The notes beneath the pieces are model-generated. The model searched no databases. It worked only from the letters and a program-made list of their open reading frames with translations, and was not told the DNA's origin. From Pelagophyceae sp. CCMP2097 (Eukaryota > Sar > Pelagophyceae), in NCBI GenBank assembly GCA_026770575.1, contig MU657175.1, forward strand, positions 108,229 through 127,740: 19,512 nucleotides of DNA. Reading direction: 5' to 3'. Numbering within the stretch: position 1 is the first letter of the stretch; each line of letters begins with the position of its first letter. A program made the translations under genes and the position numbers. Of this stretch, positions 1 to 8,910 are shown piece by piece.

Positions 1-163
1 TCGGCCTGACCAAGCCTGCCATCGCGTTTTCCCGTGGATTTACCAAATAGCGAGGGTAAATCTGGGGTAAATTACAGGCCCGCGGTAAAGCAGATTATGG
101 CCTCCCTGTAATTACCGTAAATTGCAGCGTAATTGAAATACTGTGATTACTTTTTAAACTTCA
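1..163. other. AT-richer flank upstream of the first gene
   Basis: This short stretch has clearly lower GC than the coding DNA that follows. It contains several related motifs of the type GGTAAAT and GTAATTAC on both strands. It is the natural place for the promoter of the gene starting at 164 or 251, but no TATA box or known factor site can be assigned. Confidence 0.3.
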
Positions 164-884
164 GTGCCACCCATAGAAGCAAAGATCGTCGTGCCAAGCA
201 CCGGTCGGGAGGAGCGCCCCGCTCTCCCCGCTTCTCCGCTCCTCCCCGCGATGAAGGCCCCCGCGCAGCAGGAGTCGCGGCCTCTGATGTCCACCGAGGC
301 GGCGCCGGCGGCGCAGGGCGACTGGTGCTTAGGCATGCTCCAAGCCTTTTCTTTCGCGACGGCCGTCGCGGCGGCGGTCATCGTCGGCGTCAACGTGTAC
401 GCGATGGCGACGGCGCACGAGTCGGCGCAGATGTACGCGGTCCGGGGGTACAACGTAGGTATTCCACCCCGAGGCGGGCCTTCACCCAAGGGCTTAGGTG
501 ATCTTCTGCTCCCTCGTCATCTTGGCCGAAGTCGAGCGGCCCAAGGTCGTCCTCGTCTACTTTAAGTTCCTCGAAGTGTGGACTCTCAAGGGTCTGTTCA
601 TATCCTTCGTCGGCGTTTTGACCCTCGACACCGAAGCCCGGCGCGAGTCCTTGCTCCAGTCCGTCGCCGCGCTCCTCACCATTTCGCTCGGCGCCGTCTA
701 CTTTGTGCTCGGGCTCATGTGCATCAAGACTTACCGCGACGGCCTTCAGGGCAACCTCCACGGCCCACCCGACGCGAGCGACCTCGAGGAGCCCCTCGTG
801 CCGCCCCAACCGCCCCAACCAAAAGCACCCCAAGCCGACTGCGGATCCGGGCCGTCCTGGCTCAACCCGATGCGCGACTGCTGA
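164..884 (+). CDS. Four-helix membrane protein, COPI-associated/TVP15-like
   Basis: Two exons are inferred, 164-454 and 498-884. They are joined in phase 0 across a 43-nt intron with donor GTAGGT and acceptor CTTAG|G. Together they give about 225 residues from the first ATG. In-frame ATGs at 251 and 287 are equally possible starts, and the 251 start removes a low-complexity leader. Four hydrophobic segments are visible: one ending exon 1 (around the FATAVAAAVIVGV stretch), one just after the junction (VIFCSLVILAEV), one around GLFISFVGVL, and one around LLTISLGAVYFVLGL. The arrangement RGYNV, then AEVERP, then YFKFLEVWTLKGLF matches the COPI-associated/TVP15 family (Pfam COPI_assoc), small tetraspanning Golgi or vesicle proteins. 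The C-terminus is proline-rich and probably cytosolic. Family assignment is from memory of its pattern; the gene model follows directly from frame continuity. It is convergent with the EF-hand gene, with 256 bp between the stops. Confidence 0.66.
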
Positions 885-1140
885 CCCCGCGCCGGAGCCC
901 CCTGTTCTCGATGAATCTCGTGCTGTGCCACCCATTTCCGAGTCGATTATAATTAAAACCCACGCGCCCCACCTCGTCGCGCTTCTGCAGCAAGGCGCGG
1001 AGGCGCGCAGTCGGCGCGGAGCCTCGCTCGCCGCCCAACTTCAGGCCCCGAAAACGCGCTTCAAGTGACTTCGGTCCCCAAAACACAACTTTGTTAAGCG
1101 CCCGGGCCTTGGTGCCCCGGACCTCCGTGGCAAGCTAAGG

Positions 1141-1970
1141 TCACGCGCCGAGTCTGCGCTGCGCGTCGTTTTGCGCCTCGAGCTCGCGGAGTCGGTATCC
1201 GACCACTAGTTGCCAGCGGACGATTTGTTCGAGGACGCGCTTTTCCAGCGTGACTTCGGACTCCGCCTCCAACCCAGCCGCCCCCGAATCCTCGGCCCCA
1301 CCCGCGAGGACGAAGCGGACGAGCTCGCCCGCCGCCGTGCGCGCGTCGCCGGACATGCTCACGAGCCTGCGGGTTTTCAAGTCCAAACCCCCTCGCGCGC
1401 GTCAACGCTCTGTCACCAAACCGACCCCAAAAAACACTCACACGTCTCGCTGCTCCGCTTCCAGCGATCCAATGTAGCCCGCTATCGTGGCGAGCTCGGG
1501 CCCGGCGCGCTGTGCCGTTTGCTGCAGAGCGCCGCGGAGGCGGGCCTAATCGTAAACACATCCTCCGGCACACGCGTCCTCCGGCACACGCAGAGAGCGC
1601 ACCGCCTCTTCCTTGAGCTCTTTGAAGTACTGGGAAGCGTCGACGGTCCTGGTGCCGCCGCCGGGCAAGTCGACTTGCATGGATCCCGAGACTGCAGGAT
1701 CTGCGACGGTGACGTCGTCCACACCCGGGCCGAGCGCTCGGCCCGCGTTTGGGGCGGCGCCGCCGAGGGCGTCGCAGAACTCGGCGAAGGAGACCTTGCC
1801 GTCCTTGTTTGTATCGAAAAAACGAACGAAATTCGAAGCTTCCGCGGCCCTGTCCGCACTCTCGCCGTAGACGTTTTTAAAGAGGGCTTCGACCTCATCA
1901 TAGTCGATAAAACCAGAGTCGTCCGAGTCGACGCGCCGGAACGCCGCGCGGAAGTCGGACACCGTGCGGC
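1141..1970 (-). CDS. EF-hand calcium-binding protein with helical C-terminal half (5' exon missing)
   Basis: Three exons are inferred on the minus strand: 1970-1588, 1545-1442 and 1366-1141 (stop TGA). The first exon carries two canonical EF-hand loops, DSDDSGFIDYDE and DTNKDGKVSFAE, 38 residues apart, each with Asp at position 1 and Glu at position 12. It should therefore bind two Ca2+ ions. After a Pro/Gly-rich linker the rest is predicted to be mostly helical and rich in Arg, Glu and Ala, ending VLEQIVRWQLVVGYRLRELE. I do not recognise that half. The first intron is only 42 nt and hides an in-frame TAG. The second is 75 nt with a good GTGAGT donor, and splicing joins RDV to LVSMSG. There is no ATG in frame upstream. 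The exon appears to begin at a CTAG|G acceptor, so the initiating exon lies at higher coordinates, possibly beyond the satellite array. Ca2+-responsive function is inferred; the partner is unknown. Confidence 0.78.
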
Positions 1971-2039
1971 CTAGACCCAAAGATATCAAGCTTTGAGTTT
2001 TCGAATATGCGAGCCCGTATCGGAGAGGTTGAATCCCAC

Positions 2040-3700
2040 GCGCATCTCATACGTGCTCGAGGAGCCTTGCGAGGCATGCCCAAAAGGGACCCTTCAGAGG
2101 CCTCTTACACAAGGGCCCTTTTCAAGGGAGCCTTGCACGGGCCCGTGCTGAGGGATCGTGAGAGGCCTTGCAAGGGACCTTTCGAGAGGCCCGCCATCGG
2201 ACCGAACTTTGGAGCCGTTGAAGAGGCCACGCAGAGGAGACCCGTGCGAGGGGCCTTGGAAAGACCGCGCGAGGCGCCTTGCAAGGGGCCTCCTCGGGAG
2301 CCTTGCGAGGGGCCGAGGGGCCTTGCCAGAGCCCGTGTTGCCAAGGGGAGCCCTGTCCAGCCTTTCCTCCAGGCCCATCGGGGGACTTGTACCTATCAGA
2401 AACACGGCTCGTGCGAGGAGCCCGTCCAAGGGGCCTTCACAAGCGTAAGGGCCCGTGCATGGGGCCCTTTTCGAGGGACCTTGAAGTGACTGTACAGGGT
2501 CCCTTACGAGGGGCCTTCACAAGAGACTTTGCGAGAGGCCTCGCACGTGAAGAGGCCTTGCAATGGGCCGTACGAGGGAATATGCAAGGGACCGTGCAAG
2601 GGGCTGGTCAAGGAGCTGCGCGAGGGCCCGTGCGAGGAACCTCGCACGGGGACTGCCCCAAGAGCCTCCGGGCCACTCGCTGCTCGAAACGCCATCCGGG
2701 TCGACCACGACAGGGAGACGCCATTTCCAGAAGAGGGGCCTCGCAAGGACCCGTGCAAACGCAGGGGACCGTATAGGAGGGGTATCCCAATGCGAGGGGG
2801 CTCGGCAGGGCTCGCACGAGGAGCCTTGCGAGGGACCTTGCGAGAGGCCGTAGGCGTCTTGGAACGGACCGCCCAGTTTCGGGGCCCGTGCAAGAGGCCC
2901 TGTGCTAGGGATCGAGGGCCTTGCAGGGCACCCCGAGACCTTGCAAGCATGGGAGCGCATCGTGCGAGAGGCCCGTCCTCCGACCACACGAGGAGCCGTC
3001 AGAGGCCACAGAGAGGGGCCATCTCGTACTAAGGGGCCTTGCGAGGGTCAAGGCCCCTGCGAGGAGCCTTGAAGGGGCCCTGGAAGGGCGCTCTTGCAAG
3101 GAACCGTGCGCGGTCGCTTGATCTGGCCCGTCAAAGAGGCCTCGCAAGCGACCGCGCATTCGGCAAGGGACCACGCATTCGGCGGGGCAAGGGACCACCA
3201 AAGAGGAAGGGCCCGTCCCTCTGGGCTTTTGAAGGACCCGGGCAAGTATTCCGCGCGCCCTTAAAGCGCCCTTAAAGAGCCCAAATCTCAAACGGCATCC
3301 CGCGAGCCCGTATGGGCCGCCGTACGGGATGCATCCCAGAATCCGACGTTGGCCCATCAGTTTGCAACGTTTTCGAGTCCGGCACAAACAAGCCTGGAGC
3401 TGCAATCGGACCGCCTCCAAGGACTGTCCTCGGGGCCCTTCCTCGGGATAGTCGAGCAACGTCGTCTCAAAGGCCGTTCCGTGGACCGTACGACGGGCCG
3501 TCCAGAAAGATAGACTCCAAGGGCCGTACGAATGACCGTACGAGGGACCTTCGAGTCTCGTGAGGCCGTCTCAAGAGGCCGTAATGGGGACCGACCAGAA
3601 GAAAGACTCAAAGGATCATACGAGGGGCCGTCTGAGGAAGACCTTTCTCAAAGAACCGTTTGTTGGACCGTACGAGAGGGCCGTCTCGTAAGACCGACTC
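2040..3700. repeat. Degenerate 12-bp minisatellite array, GAGGGGCCTTGC type
   Basis: Most of this stretch can be cut into 12-bp units such as CCTTGCAAGGGA, CCGTGCAAGGGG, CCTTGCGAGGGG and CCGTGCGAGGAA. Between about 3440 and 3700 the unit changes to CCGTACGAGGGA and CCGTCTCAAGAG types. A less repetitive gap lies near 3290-3440. Units differ at several positions, so this is an old, diverged array. All frames stay open for long distances because the unit lacks stop codons; the resulting Arg/Gly/Pro ORFs are not genes. The array lies between the truncated 5' end of the EF-hand gene and the 3' end of the DUF760 gene. It could be intergenic or an intron of the former. Confidence 0.85.
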
Positions 3701-3765
3701 GAATTGACCGACTCGGAAGACCGCCCCGAGGCCGTCTCGATCTCTGCGGCGTCTCGAAAGGACCG

Positions 3766-3818
3766 CCTCTGCCGGGCGCGCCTCTGCCGGGCGCGCCTCT
3801 GCCAGGCGCGCCTCTGCC
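3766..3818. repeat. 15-bp tandem repeat, 3.5 copies
   Basis: The unit CCTCTGCCGGGCGCG is repeated at 3766-3780 and 3781-3795. A third copy with one change is at 3796-3810, and a partial copy follows. It lies just past the last recognised exon of the DUF760 gene. If that exon were read through its GTGCGT donor, the repeat would encode an Arg/Gln/Ala repeat tail, which looks artificial. Confidence 0.9.
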
Positions 3819-3839
3819 ATCCCCGCTCCCGCAACGCAC

Positions 3840-4896
3840 CTCGGTCGCCGAGGCGGAGGAGTTGCTGCAGCGCGATGACGTACTCGGCGTTGCGGAGCAT
3901 GTACCTATACGTAGTGCAATCACGCACTATTCTACGTTGCGATACGCTTAACACACACACGCTCACCCAGTCATCTGCAGCCTCAGGCAAAGGTCCGCCA
4001 CGCTCGCGCCCGTCGCGCGGTACCTACAAACAGATCCTGCGGCCGCGCGAGGCGCGCAAACGTTTGAAAAACGGCAGAAAGGACCGCGGAAAACGGCATA
4101 AGGTCTCCGGACGCTGACAAAAACTCCGCGTCGACGTCCCCGGCGCTCCCGACGAGGCCCAGAATCGCCTAACGCACGCACATCCAGCAAGAACGCACGC
4201 GCATCCAGCAAGTCCGAATCACGAGCACCGGTCTCCCTCCGGCGCCTCCTAAGCCTTTGGCGGATGGCGCACCTCTTGTATGGCGGCGAGGGCCTGGGGT
4301 GAAGCCTCTGCGTAAAAATCGCGAACCAGCTCCGAAGGGTGCGCCGCCGTCAGCGCGTGCACGTACCTGTGCGCCGACGAGTAACCCCTATGCGAAACCC
4401 GCGATACGCACTGCGCCGCGACTCGGTTGGCACCTACGCACAGGGGTTCGAGTCCCGCGGGTCCTTCTCCGCGTTGGACGCACCGCCTTTCTGCACTTTT
4501 TTCTGCCGCGCCGCCAGCTCGGCGCCGACGGCGAGGTCCGCGAGCTCTCGAGCCAGGGCGGCGTCCTCGGCACTTAAACCGTCCTCGGCGCTGAAACCGC
4601 CGTCCTCGGCGCTGAAACCGTCGTCGGCGCTCGTAACGTCGCCGCCGGGCCCGGCCGCCAGCCTGCGATCGGCGCGTACGGCGCGGCGCTCCCGTGGCGC
4701 TTCTCGGACGGCGCTCCCCAAGGCTCTTCCCTTGGGTCCTCTCGAGGCTCTTCTGTTAGGAAACCCCGAGGCTCTTCTGTTCGGGACCCCAAGACGACGC
4801 GGTTTGGCACGGTCTCGGCCGCCGCGCTGTGCGCGCGGGCGCACTCCCCGGGCGCAGCGCCGCCGCGAGGCCGAGGAGCAGTTGGAGGCGCAACAT
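3840..4896 (-). CDS. DUF760-family plastid protein (six exons, 3' end open)
   Basis: Inferred exons on the minus strand are 4896-4796, 4662-4438, 4366-4273, 4168-4119, 4023-3967 and 3904-3840. All junctions keep phase, giving about 197 residues. The protein starts with a hydrophobic signal-like leader (MLRLQLLLGLAAAL) and then an Arg/Pro/Ser-rich stretch, as in bipartite presequences for secondary plastids. A small SAEDG repeat follows. The core matches DUF760 in order: YVHALTAAHPSELV, AEASPQALAAIQE, ILGLVGSAG, then the signature QMTGYMLRNAEY. DUF760 proteins are widespread in cyanobacteria and plastids; their biochemical role is unsettled to my knowledge. The exon 1/2 junction (donor GTCTTG) is the least certain. 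The last exon ends at a GTGCGT donor and the terminal exon was not found. Reading through instead would run to a stop at 3616 through the 15-bp repeat. Confidence 0.8.
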
Positions 4897-5640
4897 GGCG
4901 AGCGCGCGCGAACGTTCCGGCGTTCCGACTCGGGTGGCGGCGGGAAGATCGTTTTCCCAAGTGCAAAGTGTTCGGCGATTAGTAAAGCGCGAGGACATTC
5001 CCGCGCGATCGAAGCGCGGGTCCACGCGGGGCGGAGGCGGGCGCCTCCGAGGCCCGGGCCGGTCCTTGGCCGTTGCCGAGATTGCCAGCTTTTGGGCTCG
5101 GGAGCGTGGTGATGAGCAATTGTCGCCCCAGGACGTCCCAGGGCTGCCCCACCCAGCATCTTCCGCGCGCGAGCCACGCTCCTCGAGAGCCTGCCGCCCC
5201 TCCGCGCAGGCCCTCGGAAGGAGCGGGCGCCCCAGCTGATCGGGTGGCACCTCTGCTGGGCCGCGCTCCGCGGAGGGCCGTCTGCCCGCCGGCCGCAAAG
5301 GCGGCGCTCCTCGGACCCTTTCAGCAGGGCCTTGTCGCTCGGCACCGGTGGCAGCCGGGCCGCGGCGGCGCGCTGCGCCGGGCCTCGCGCGCGCGTCGGG
5401 CTCCGAGGCCCCGCGACTCTCTCTGACTCTACCCTTGACGGACACGGCGCGTCCGAGTCAGTCCAGAGTCGCACCGGCGCGGCGGCGACGAGCCCCACGG
5501 CGGCCGCGCGCCGCCTCGACCTTATAGCGCGCCGCTCCGGTCTGCCCGCTCGGTGCGCGCCGCCCCGCTGCCGACCTCGAGGCGCCTCTTGGACGTGAGC
5601 GGCGTCGCGCTGGGGCTTGCTCCACTCGAGTTTCCTCTAT
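4897..5640. other. GC-rich gap with no recognised gene
   Basis: This is the 5' flank of the DUF760 gene. Long open frames exist on both strands, but they are Arg/Ala/Pro-rich, overlap each other in several frames and show no domain. I read them as a by-product of very high GC. No RNA gene or clear repeat was seen. Confidence 0.5.
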
Positions 5641-5726
5641 TCGCGCGTATCATATATTGGGCTTCGGGCCGCGCGGTCGCGAGATGCGTCGACGCCACGA
5701 GTACGCTGGCTCTCTGGAATTAGGCT

Positions 5727-5930
5727 TTGAAGGTACGACCCGAACCCGACCCGGATTCTGCGTCTGTCGACCCGACCGACCCGCGACCCGCGGGTCAGCC
5801 GGCCTGCCGACCCGTGACTCGGCCTGGAGAACGGGATTGGTACTTCGACCGACCCGCGACCCGAGGGGTTGGCAAAATTTATTACCCGGCCCGACCCGAA
5901 GACACCGTTCCTGCTCCTGCCGCCGCTGCG
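5727..5930 (-). repeat. Dispersed GGGTCG-rich repeat, inverted copy
   Basis: Read on the minus strand, this segment runs from GGCGGCAGGAGCAGGAACGG through TTCGGGTCGGGCCGGGT and CCTCGGGTCGCGGGT to CGGGTTCGGGTCG. The same order of motifs appears on the plus strand near 14120, 15150 and 16255 inside the large intron of the CCDC42-like gene. This copy stands alone, without the adjoining 13-bp satellite. It is therefore a dispersed element and not merely part of the local tandem array. Confidence 0.75.
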
Positions 5931-6215
5931 ACGCGACGCCGCCCCGGGACAGCTTCTAGTTACTAAAGAAAGCAGCGCGGGGCAGTCGCAAAATGAAATG
6001 GAGGAAGCGGAAGCTCGGGGGGCGGCGGCGGGGTGCAGGTCACCGCCAAGCAGCCAAAGCTGCCTAGCAGCGGCCGACAAAGGCGTTGGTGCCGCTGCGG
6101 TGGACGTTGGGTCCGCTCGCGTGTTAGAACGCGTGCGCCCGCGCGCTTGGCTCTGGCGACGAGGGCAGAGCCGGCAGCCCCGCGGCCGACTTGCCCCGCC
6201 GAGGTGTGCACAACG

Positions 6216-6710
6216 TTAGAGCGCGACATTCCAGAGCCGCGCCGTCCCGTCGGCGCTCGCCGTCGCGACGCGCGCGCCGTCGGGCGAGAACGCGCAGCTC
6301 CAGACACGGGCGGTGTGGCCCTCGAGCGTCGTCAGCAGCGCGCCCGTCGCGGCGTCCCAAAGCCGCGCCGTCTTGTCCCAGCTCGCCGTCACGACGTGCG
6401 TGCCGTCGGGCGAGAATGCGCAGCTACTGACGCTGTCGGTGTGTCCCTCAAGAGTCGCCTGCTGCGCGCCTGTCGCGACGTCCCAGAGCTGCGCCGTCTT
6501 GTCGTCGCTCGCCGTCGCGAGGCGCGTGCCGTTGGGGGTGAACGCGCAGCATTCGACGCTGCCGATGTGGCCATCGAACGTCGTTAGCAGCGCACCTGTC
6601 TCTGCGTCGCAGAGCCGTGACGTCGTGTCCCAGCTCGCAGTCACGAGGTGCTTGCCGTCGGGCGAGAACGCGCAGCTCGTGACGTAGTCGGTGTGCCTCT
6701 GAGTCGCCAT
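6216..6710 (-). CDS. Short WD40-repeat protein, four repeats
   Basis: A single open frame of 164 residues runs from ATG at 6710 to a TAA at 6216. It consists of four successive 42-residue WD40 units. Each begins HTDSV-like, continues CAFSPDG and TASWDKTARLWD, and ends LEGH. The units are close copies at DNA level (126-bp period), which points to recent tandem expansion. A complete propeller normally needs seven blades, or an oligomer of shorter chains. This product is therefore either a half-propeller that must pair up, or a fragment of a longer gene whose other exons are not visible. It follows the TPR gene on the same strand, 156 bp from its stop. Both encode scaffold-type repeats, but co-transcription cannot be shown. 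The precise partner is unknown. Confidence 0.82.
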   Translation of the reverse strand: MATQRHTDYVTSCAFSPDGKHLVTASWDTTSRLCDAETGALLTTFDGHIGSVECCAFTPNGTRLATASDDKTAQLWDVATGAQQATLEGHTDSVSSCAFSPDGTHVVTASWDKTARLWDAATGALLTTLEGHTARVWSCAFSPDGARVATASADGTARLWNVAL

Positions 6711-6735
6711 CGGGCTCCCGAAGAGTTCGTCGGCC

Positions 6736-6866
6736 TCATCCCCCGGCCCCGCCTCCCGATTTGTCGAGTATGTCGGAAAGGTACATGGTTAGGGAGGTGC
6801 CGAAGCGCCAAAACGCGACCCGCGTCCCATCGGGCTGCCGCCGCCGCAGCTCGCAAAGGACGTTAT
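6736..6866 (-). other. Exon-like fragment sharing its tail with the CCDC42-like gene
   Basis: Directly after the TPR stop, another minus-strand frame reads QEVNNVLCELRRRQPDG and ends LSDILDKSGGGAGG with a TGA at 6736-6738. The ten residues LSDILDKSGG are identical to the end of the last exon of the CCDC42-like gene (13599-13721). The surrounding 45-60 nt are clearly similar too, including the stop codon region. It may be a remnant of a duplicated 3' exon, or an alternative 3' exon of the TPR gene. No acceptor was pinned down. Confidence 0.4.
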
Positions 6867-8765
6867 TTACTTCTTGGAGAAATACCTCGATCCACGCCGC
6901 ATTCGGTCGAGCTCGCCGCGGTACTCGGCCTCCTTGGCGTCTCCCAGCCGCGCCTTGATCGCCGTAGCCCGCTCCTGCAAGGGCAGCGCCGCGTCGAGGC
7001 GGCCGAGGCGCCACAGCAGCAGCGCGAGGCTGTTTATCGACGTCGCGACGTCCGAGTGGTCCAGCCCGAGCCGATTCTCCTTGATTGCGAGGGCGCGGCG
7101 GCAGAGCGGCTCGGCGGCGTCGAGCTTGCCCTGCGCTTGAAGCAGGTGCGAGAGGTTGCTCAGCGAAATCCCGACGCTCGGGTGTTCCGGCCCGAGCTGC
7201 TTCTCCTTGATCGCGATGGCGCGGCGGTAGAGCGGCTCGGCGGCGTCGAGGTTGCCCTGCGTCTTGAGCAACCTCGCGAGGTTTCGGAGCGACGTCGCGA
7301 CTCTCGGGTGGTCCGGCCCGAGCTGCTTCTCGTAGATCGAGGCGGCGCGGCGGAAGAGCGGTTTGGCGGGGTCGAGCTTGCACTGCGCCTGCAACAGCAA
7401 GGCGAGGTTGCCCAGCGACTCTGCGAAGTCCGGGTGGTCTGGCCCGAGGTGCTTCTCACGGATCTCGAGGGCGCGGCGGAAGAGCGGCTCGGCCGCGTCG
7501 AGCTTGCCTCGCAGCTGCAGCAGCCCCGCGAGGTTGTTCAGCAACGCCGCGACCTCAGGGTGGTCCGGCACGAGCTGCTTCTCGTTGATCGCGAGGGCGC
7601 GGCGGTAGAGCGGCTCGGCGGCGTCGAGCTTGCCCTGCACCTGCAGCAACGTCGCGAGGTTGTCCAGCGACGTCGCGACGCTCGGGTGGTCCGGCCCGAG
7701 CCGCTTCTCATCGATGGCGAGGGCGCGGCGGTACAGCGGCTCGGCTGCACCCTGCTTCTCAAGCAAAGACGCGAGGTTGTTCAGCGCAAAAGAGTGCTTC
7801 ACCGAGTCCGCGCCGTGCGCGGCCAGCGCCATGCCGCACAGGCACTCTCGGACGACGGCCAGGAGGTCGAACGCGGCGAGCTTCTCCAGAAGGTCATCCA
7901 AAGCTTTGAGCTTTGACGCGTCTCGCGCCTTGACGGCGCGCTCGACGGCGTCGGCGAGGCCCGCCGTTGCGTCTCCACCGGCGTCGATGGCCTCGAGGAC
8001 CTTCATGCGCTCGGCTACGGCTTTGAGGTTGCCGCAGAAGTACATTTGGAAGAACTCGTAAAAGACGCGCGTCCTCGCCTTGAACTCGAGGATCTGGACG
8101 AGGTGGACCTGGAGCTCGACGACCATGGACGTGCCGTCCGGCAGCCGGAGCCGCAGGTTGAAGAGGACGAAGCGGTACCCGTTGAACAGCGGGTTCCGGA
8201 AGCGGTTCTTGCTGCGGACGACGCAGACGTCGCCGGCCTTGTAGCCGAGGACGCGCTTGAGCACGGCGACAAGGGAGGGCTCGTCGCCGCAGACGATGGA
8301 GCCGCGCACGAGGTCGATGAGGCGGGCCGCGTCGCCGTCGTACTCGTTCTTCGCTTTTTCCGCCGCGCGCATCCGGCCCTTCAGGGGCCCCGCCGAGTAG
8401 ACGTTGAGGACCTTGTCCTCACCGTCTCGCGTCTCGCGGATCATCTCCTTGTCCGGGTCGAGGCCGGCGTCGGTGACGAAGCGCCGGCAGAAGCCGTCGA
8501 GCGCCTCCTTGGCGGCGGGCGCGCGGGCGAAGAGCGCGCTGAGCTGCGCGTCCATGTCAGCTGCGGCGCCGCCGAGGTGCTGGCGGATCGCGCCGCCGCC
8601 CACGTCGTCAAAGGCCGCCGCGCCATTCGTCGGCATGAAGAGGCGCGCTGCCTCGTCGAGCTCGCCGCGCGCGGCGAGGAAGCCCTTGAGCGTGCGGTAG
8701 AACTCCTCTGCCTCGGAGTTCGCCGCGGCGCCGCGCAGGCCCCGCGCCGCGGCCGCGCCGCTCAT
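6867..8765 (-). CDS. RelA/SpoT-like domain fused to kinesin-light-chain-type TPR repeats
   Basis: This is an intronless frame of 632 residues starting at the first ATG. Residues 1-70 are Ala/Gly-rich and partly helical. Residues about 75-240 resemble the RelA/SpoT nucleotidyltransferase fold as found in protist proteins. The points of match are a helix with ARLIDLVRGSIV (147-158), the KNRFRNP...GYR segment (186-198) and the strand VVELQVHL (215-222), equivalent to the EVQIRT region. Catalysis of (p)ppGpp synthesis is doubtful because only parts of the motifs are visible. After a helical linker, about seven 42-residue TPRs follow (323-615) with the kinesin-light-chain signature LDAAEPLYRRALAI...LGPDHP. 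The first is shortened by several residues. TPRs bind peptide partners. The gene may be an alga-type sensor or scaffold, but that role is inference. TPR identity is certain; the N-terminal assignment is moderate. Confidence 0.88.
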   Translation of the reverse strand: MSGAAAARGLRGAAANSEAEEFYRTLKGFLAARGELDEAARLFMPTNGAAAFDDVGGGAIRQHLGGAAADMDAQLSALFARAPAAKEALDGFCRRFVTDAGLDPDKEMIRETRDGEDKVLNVYSAGPLKGRMRAAEKAKNEYDGDAARLIDLVRGSIVCGDEPSLVAVLKRVLGYKAGDVCVVRSKNRFRNPLFNGYRFVLFNLRLRLPDGTSMVVELQVHLVQILEFKARTRVFYEFFQMYFCGNLKAVAERMKVLEAIDAGGDATAGLADAVERAVKARDASKLKALDDLLEKLAAFDLLAVVRECLCGMALAAHGADSVKHSFALNNLASLLEKQGAAEPLYRRALAIDEKRLGPDHPSVATSLDNLATLLQVQGKLDAAEPLYRRALAINEKQLVPDHPEVAALLNNLAGLLQLRGKLDAAEPLFRRALEIREKHLGPDHPDFAESLGNLALLLQAQCKLDPAKPLFRRAASIYEKQLGPDHPRVATSLRNLARLLKTQGNLDAAEPLYRRAIAIKEKQLGPEHPSVGISLSNLSHLLQAQGKLDAAEPLCRRALAIKENRLGLDHSDVATSINSLALLLWRLGRLDAALPLQERATAIKARLGDAKEAEYRGELDRMRRGSRYFSKK

Positions 8766-8803
8766 GCACCGAAGCTCGCGGGGTCCCGAGCCGAAACACG
8801 AAC

Positions 8804-8856
8804 AAGTTGCGGCTAGTGTTTCTTCTTCAAGTTCGCTTCAAGTTGCGGCTAGTGTT
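8804..8856. repeat. 17-bp direct repeat upstream of the TPR gene
   Basis: AAGTTGCGGCTAGTGTT occurs exactly at 8804-8820 and 8840-8856, with a pyrimidine-rich TTCTTC spacer. It lies 39-91 bp upstream of the TPR start codon, where the promoter or 5' UTR should be, so a regulatory role is possible but not shown. Confidence 0.7.
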
Positions 8857-8910
8857 GCGAGCTTGCGGCACAATTGCGTCAAAAGCGCAAGAAAAAACGT
8901 GTCAATATCA

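Noticed and set aside
4440..4458. GGTTCGAGTCCC motif suggesting a tRNA T-arm
   Set aside because: T-stem pairs only three bases, no acceptor or anticodon arm fits, and on the other strand it is coding sequence of DUF760 exon 2.
4434..5498. 354-codon open frame on the minus strand as one protein
   Set aside because: Only its last part (4438-4662) reads like an exon of the DUF760 gene. The rest is Arg/Ala/Pro low-complexity and is open in overlapping frames because of high GC.
8046..8816. Plus-strand 256-codon frame opposite the TPR gene
   Set aside because: It is the antisense shadow of the minus-strand RelA/SpoT-like region, which has clear domain signatures.
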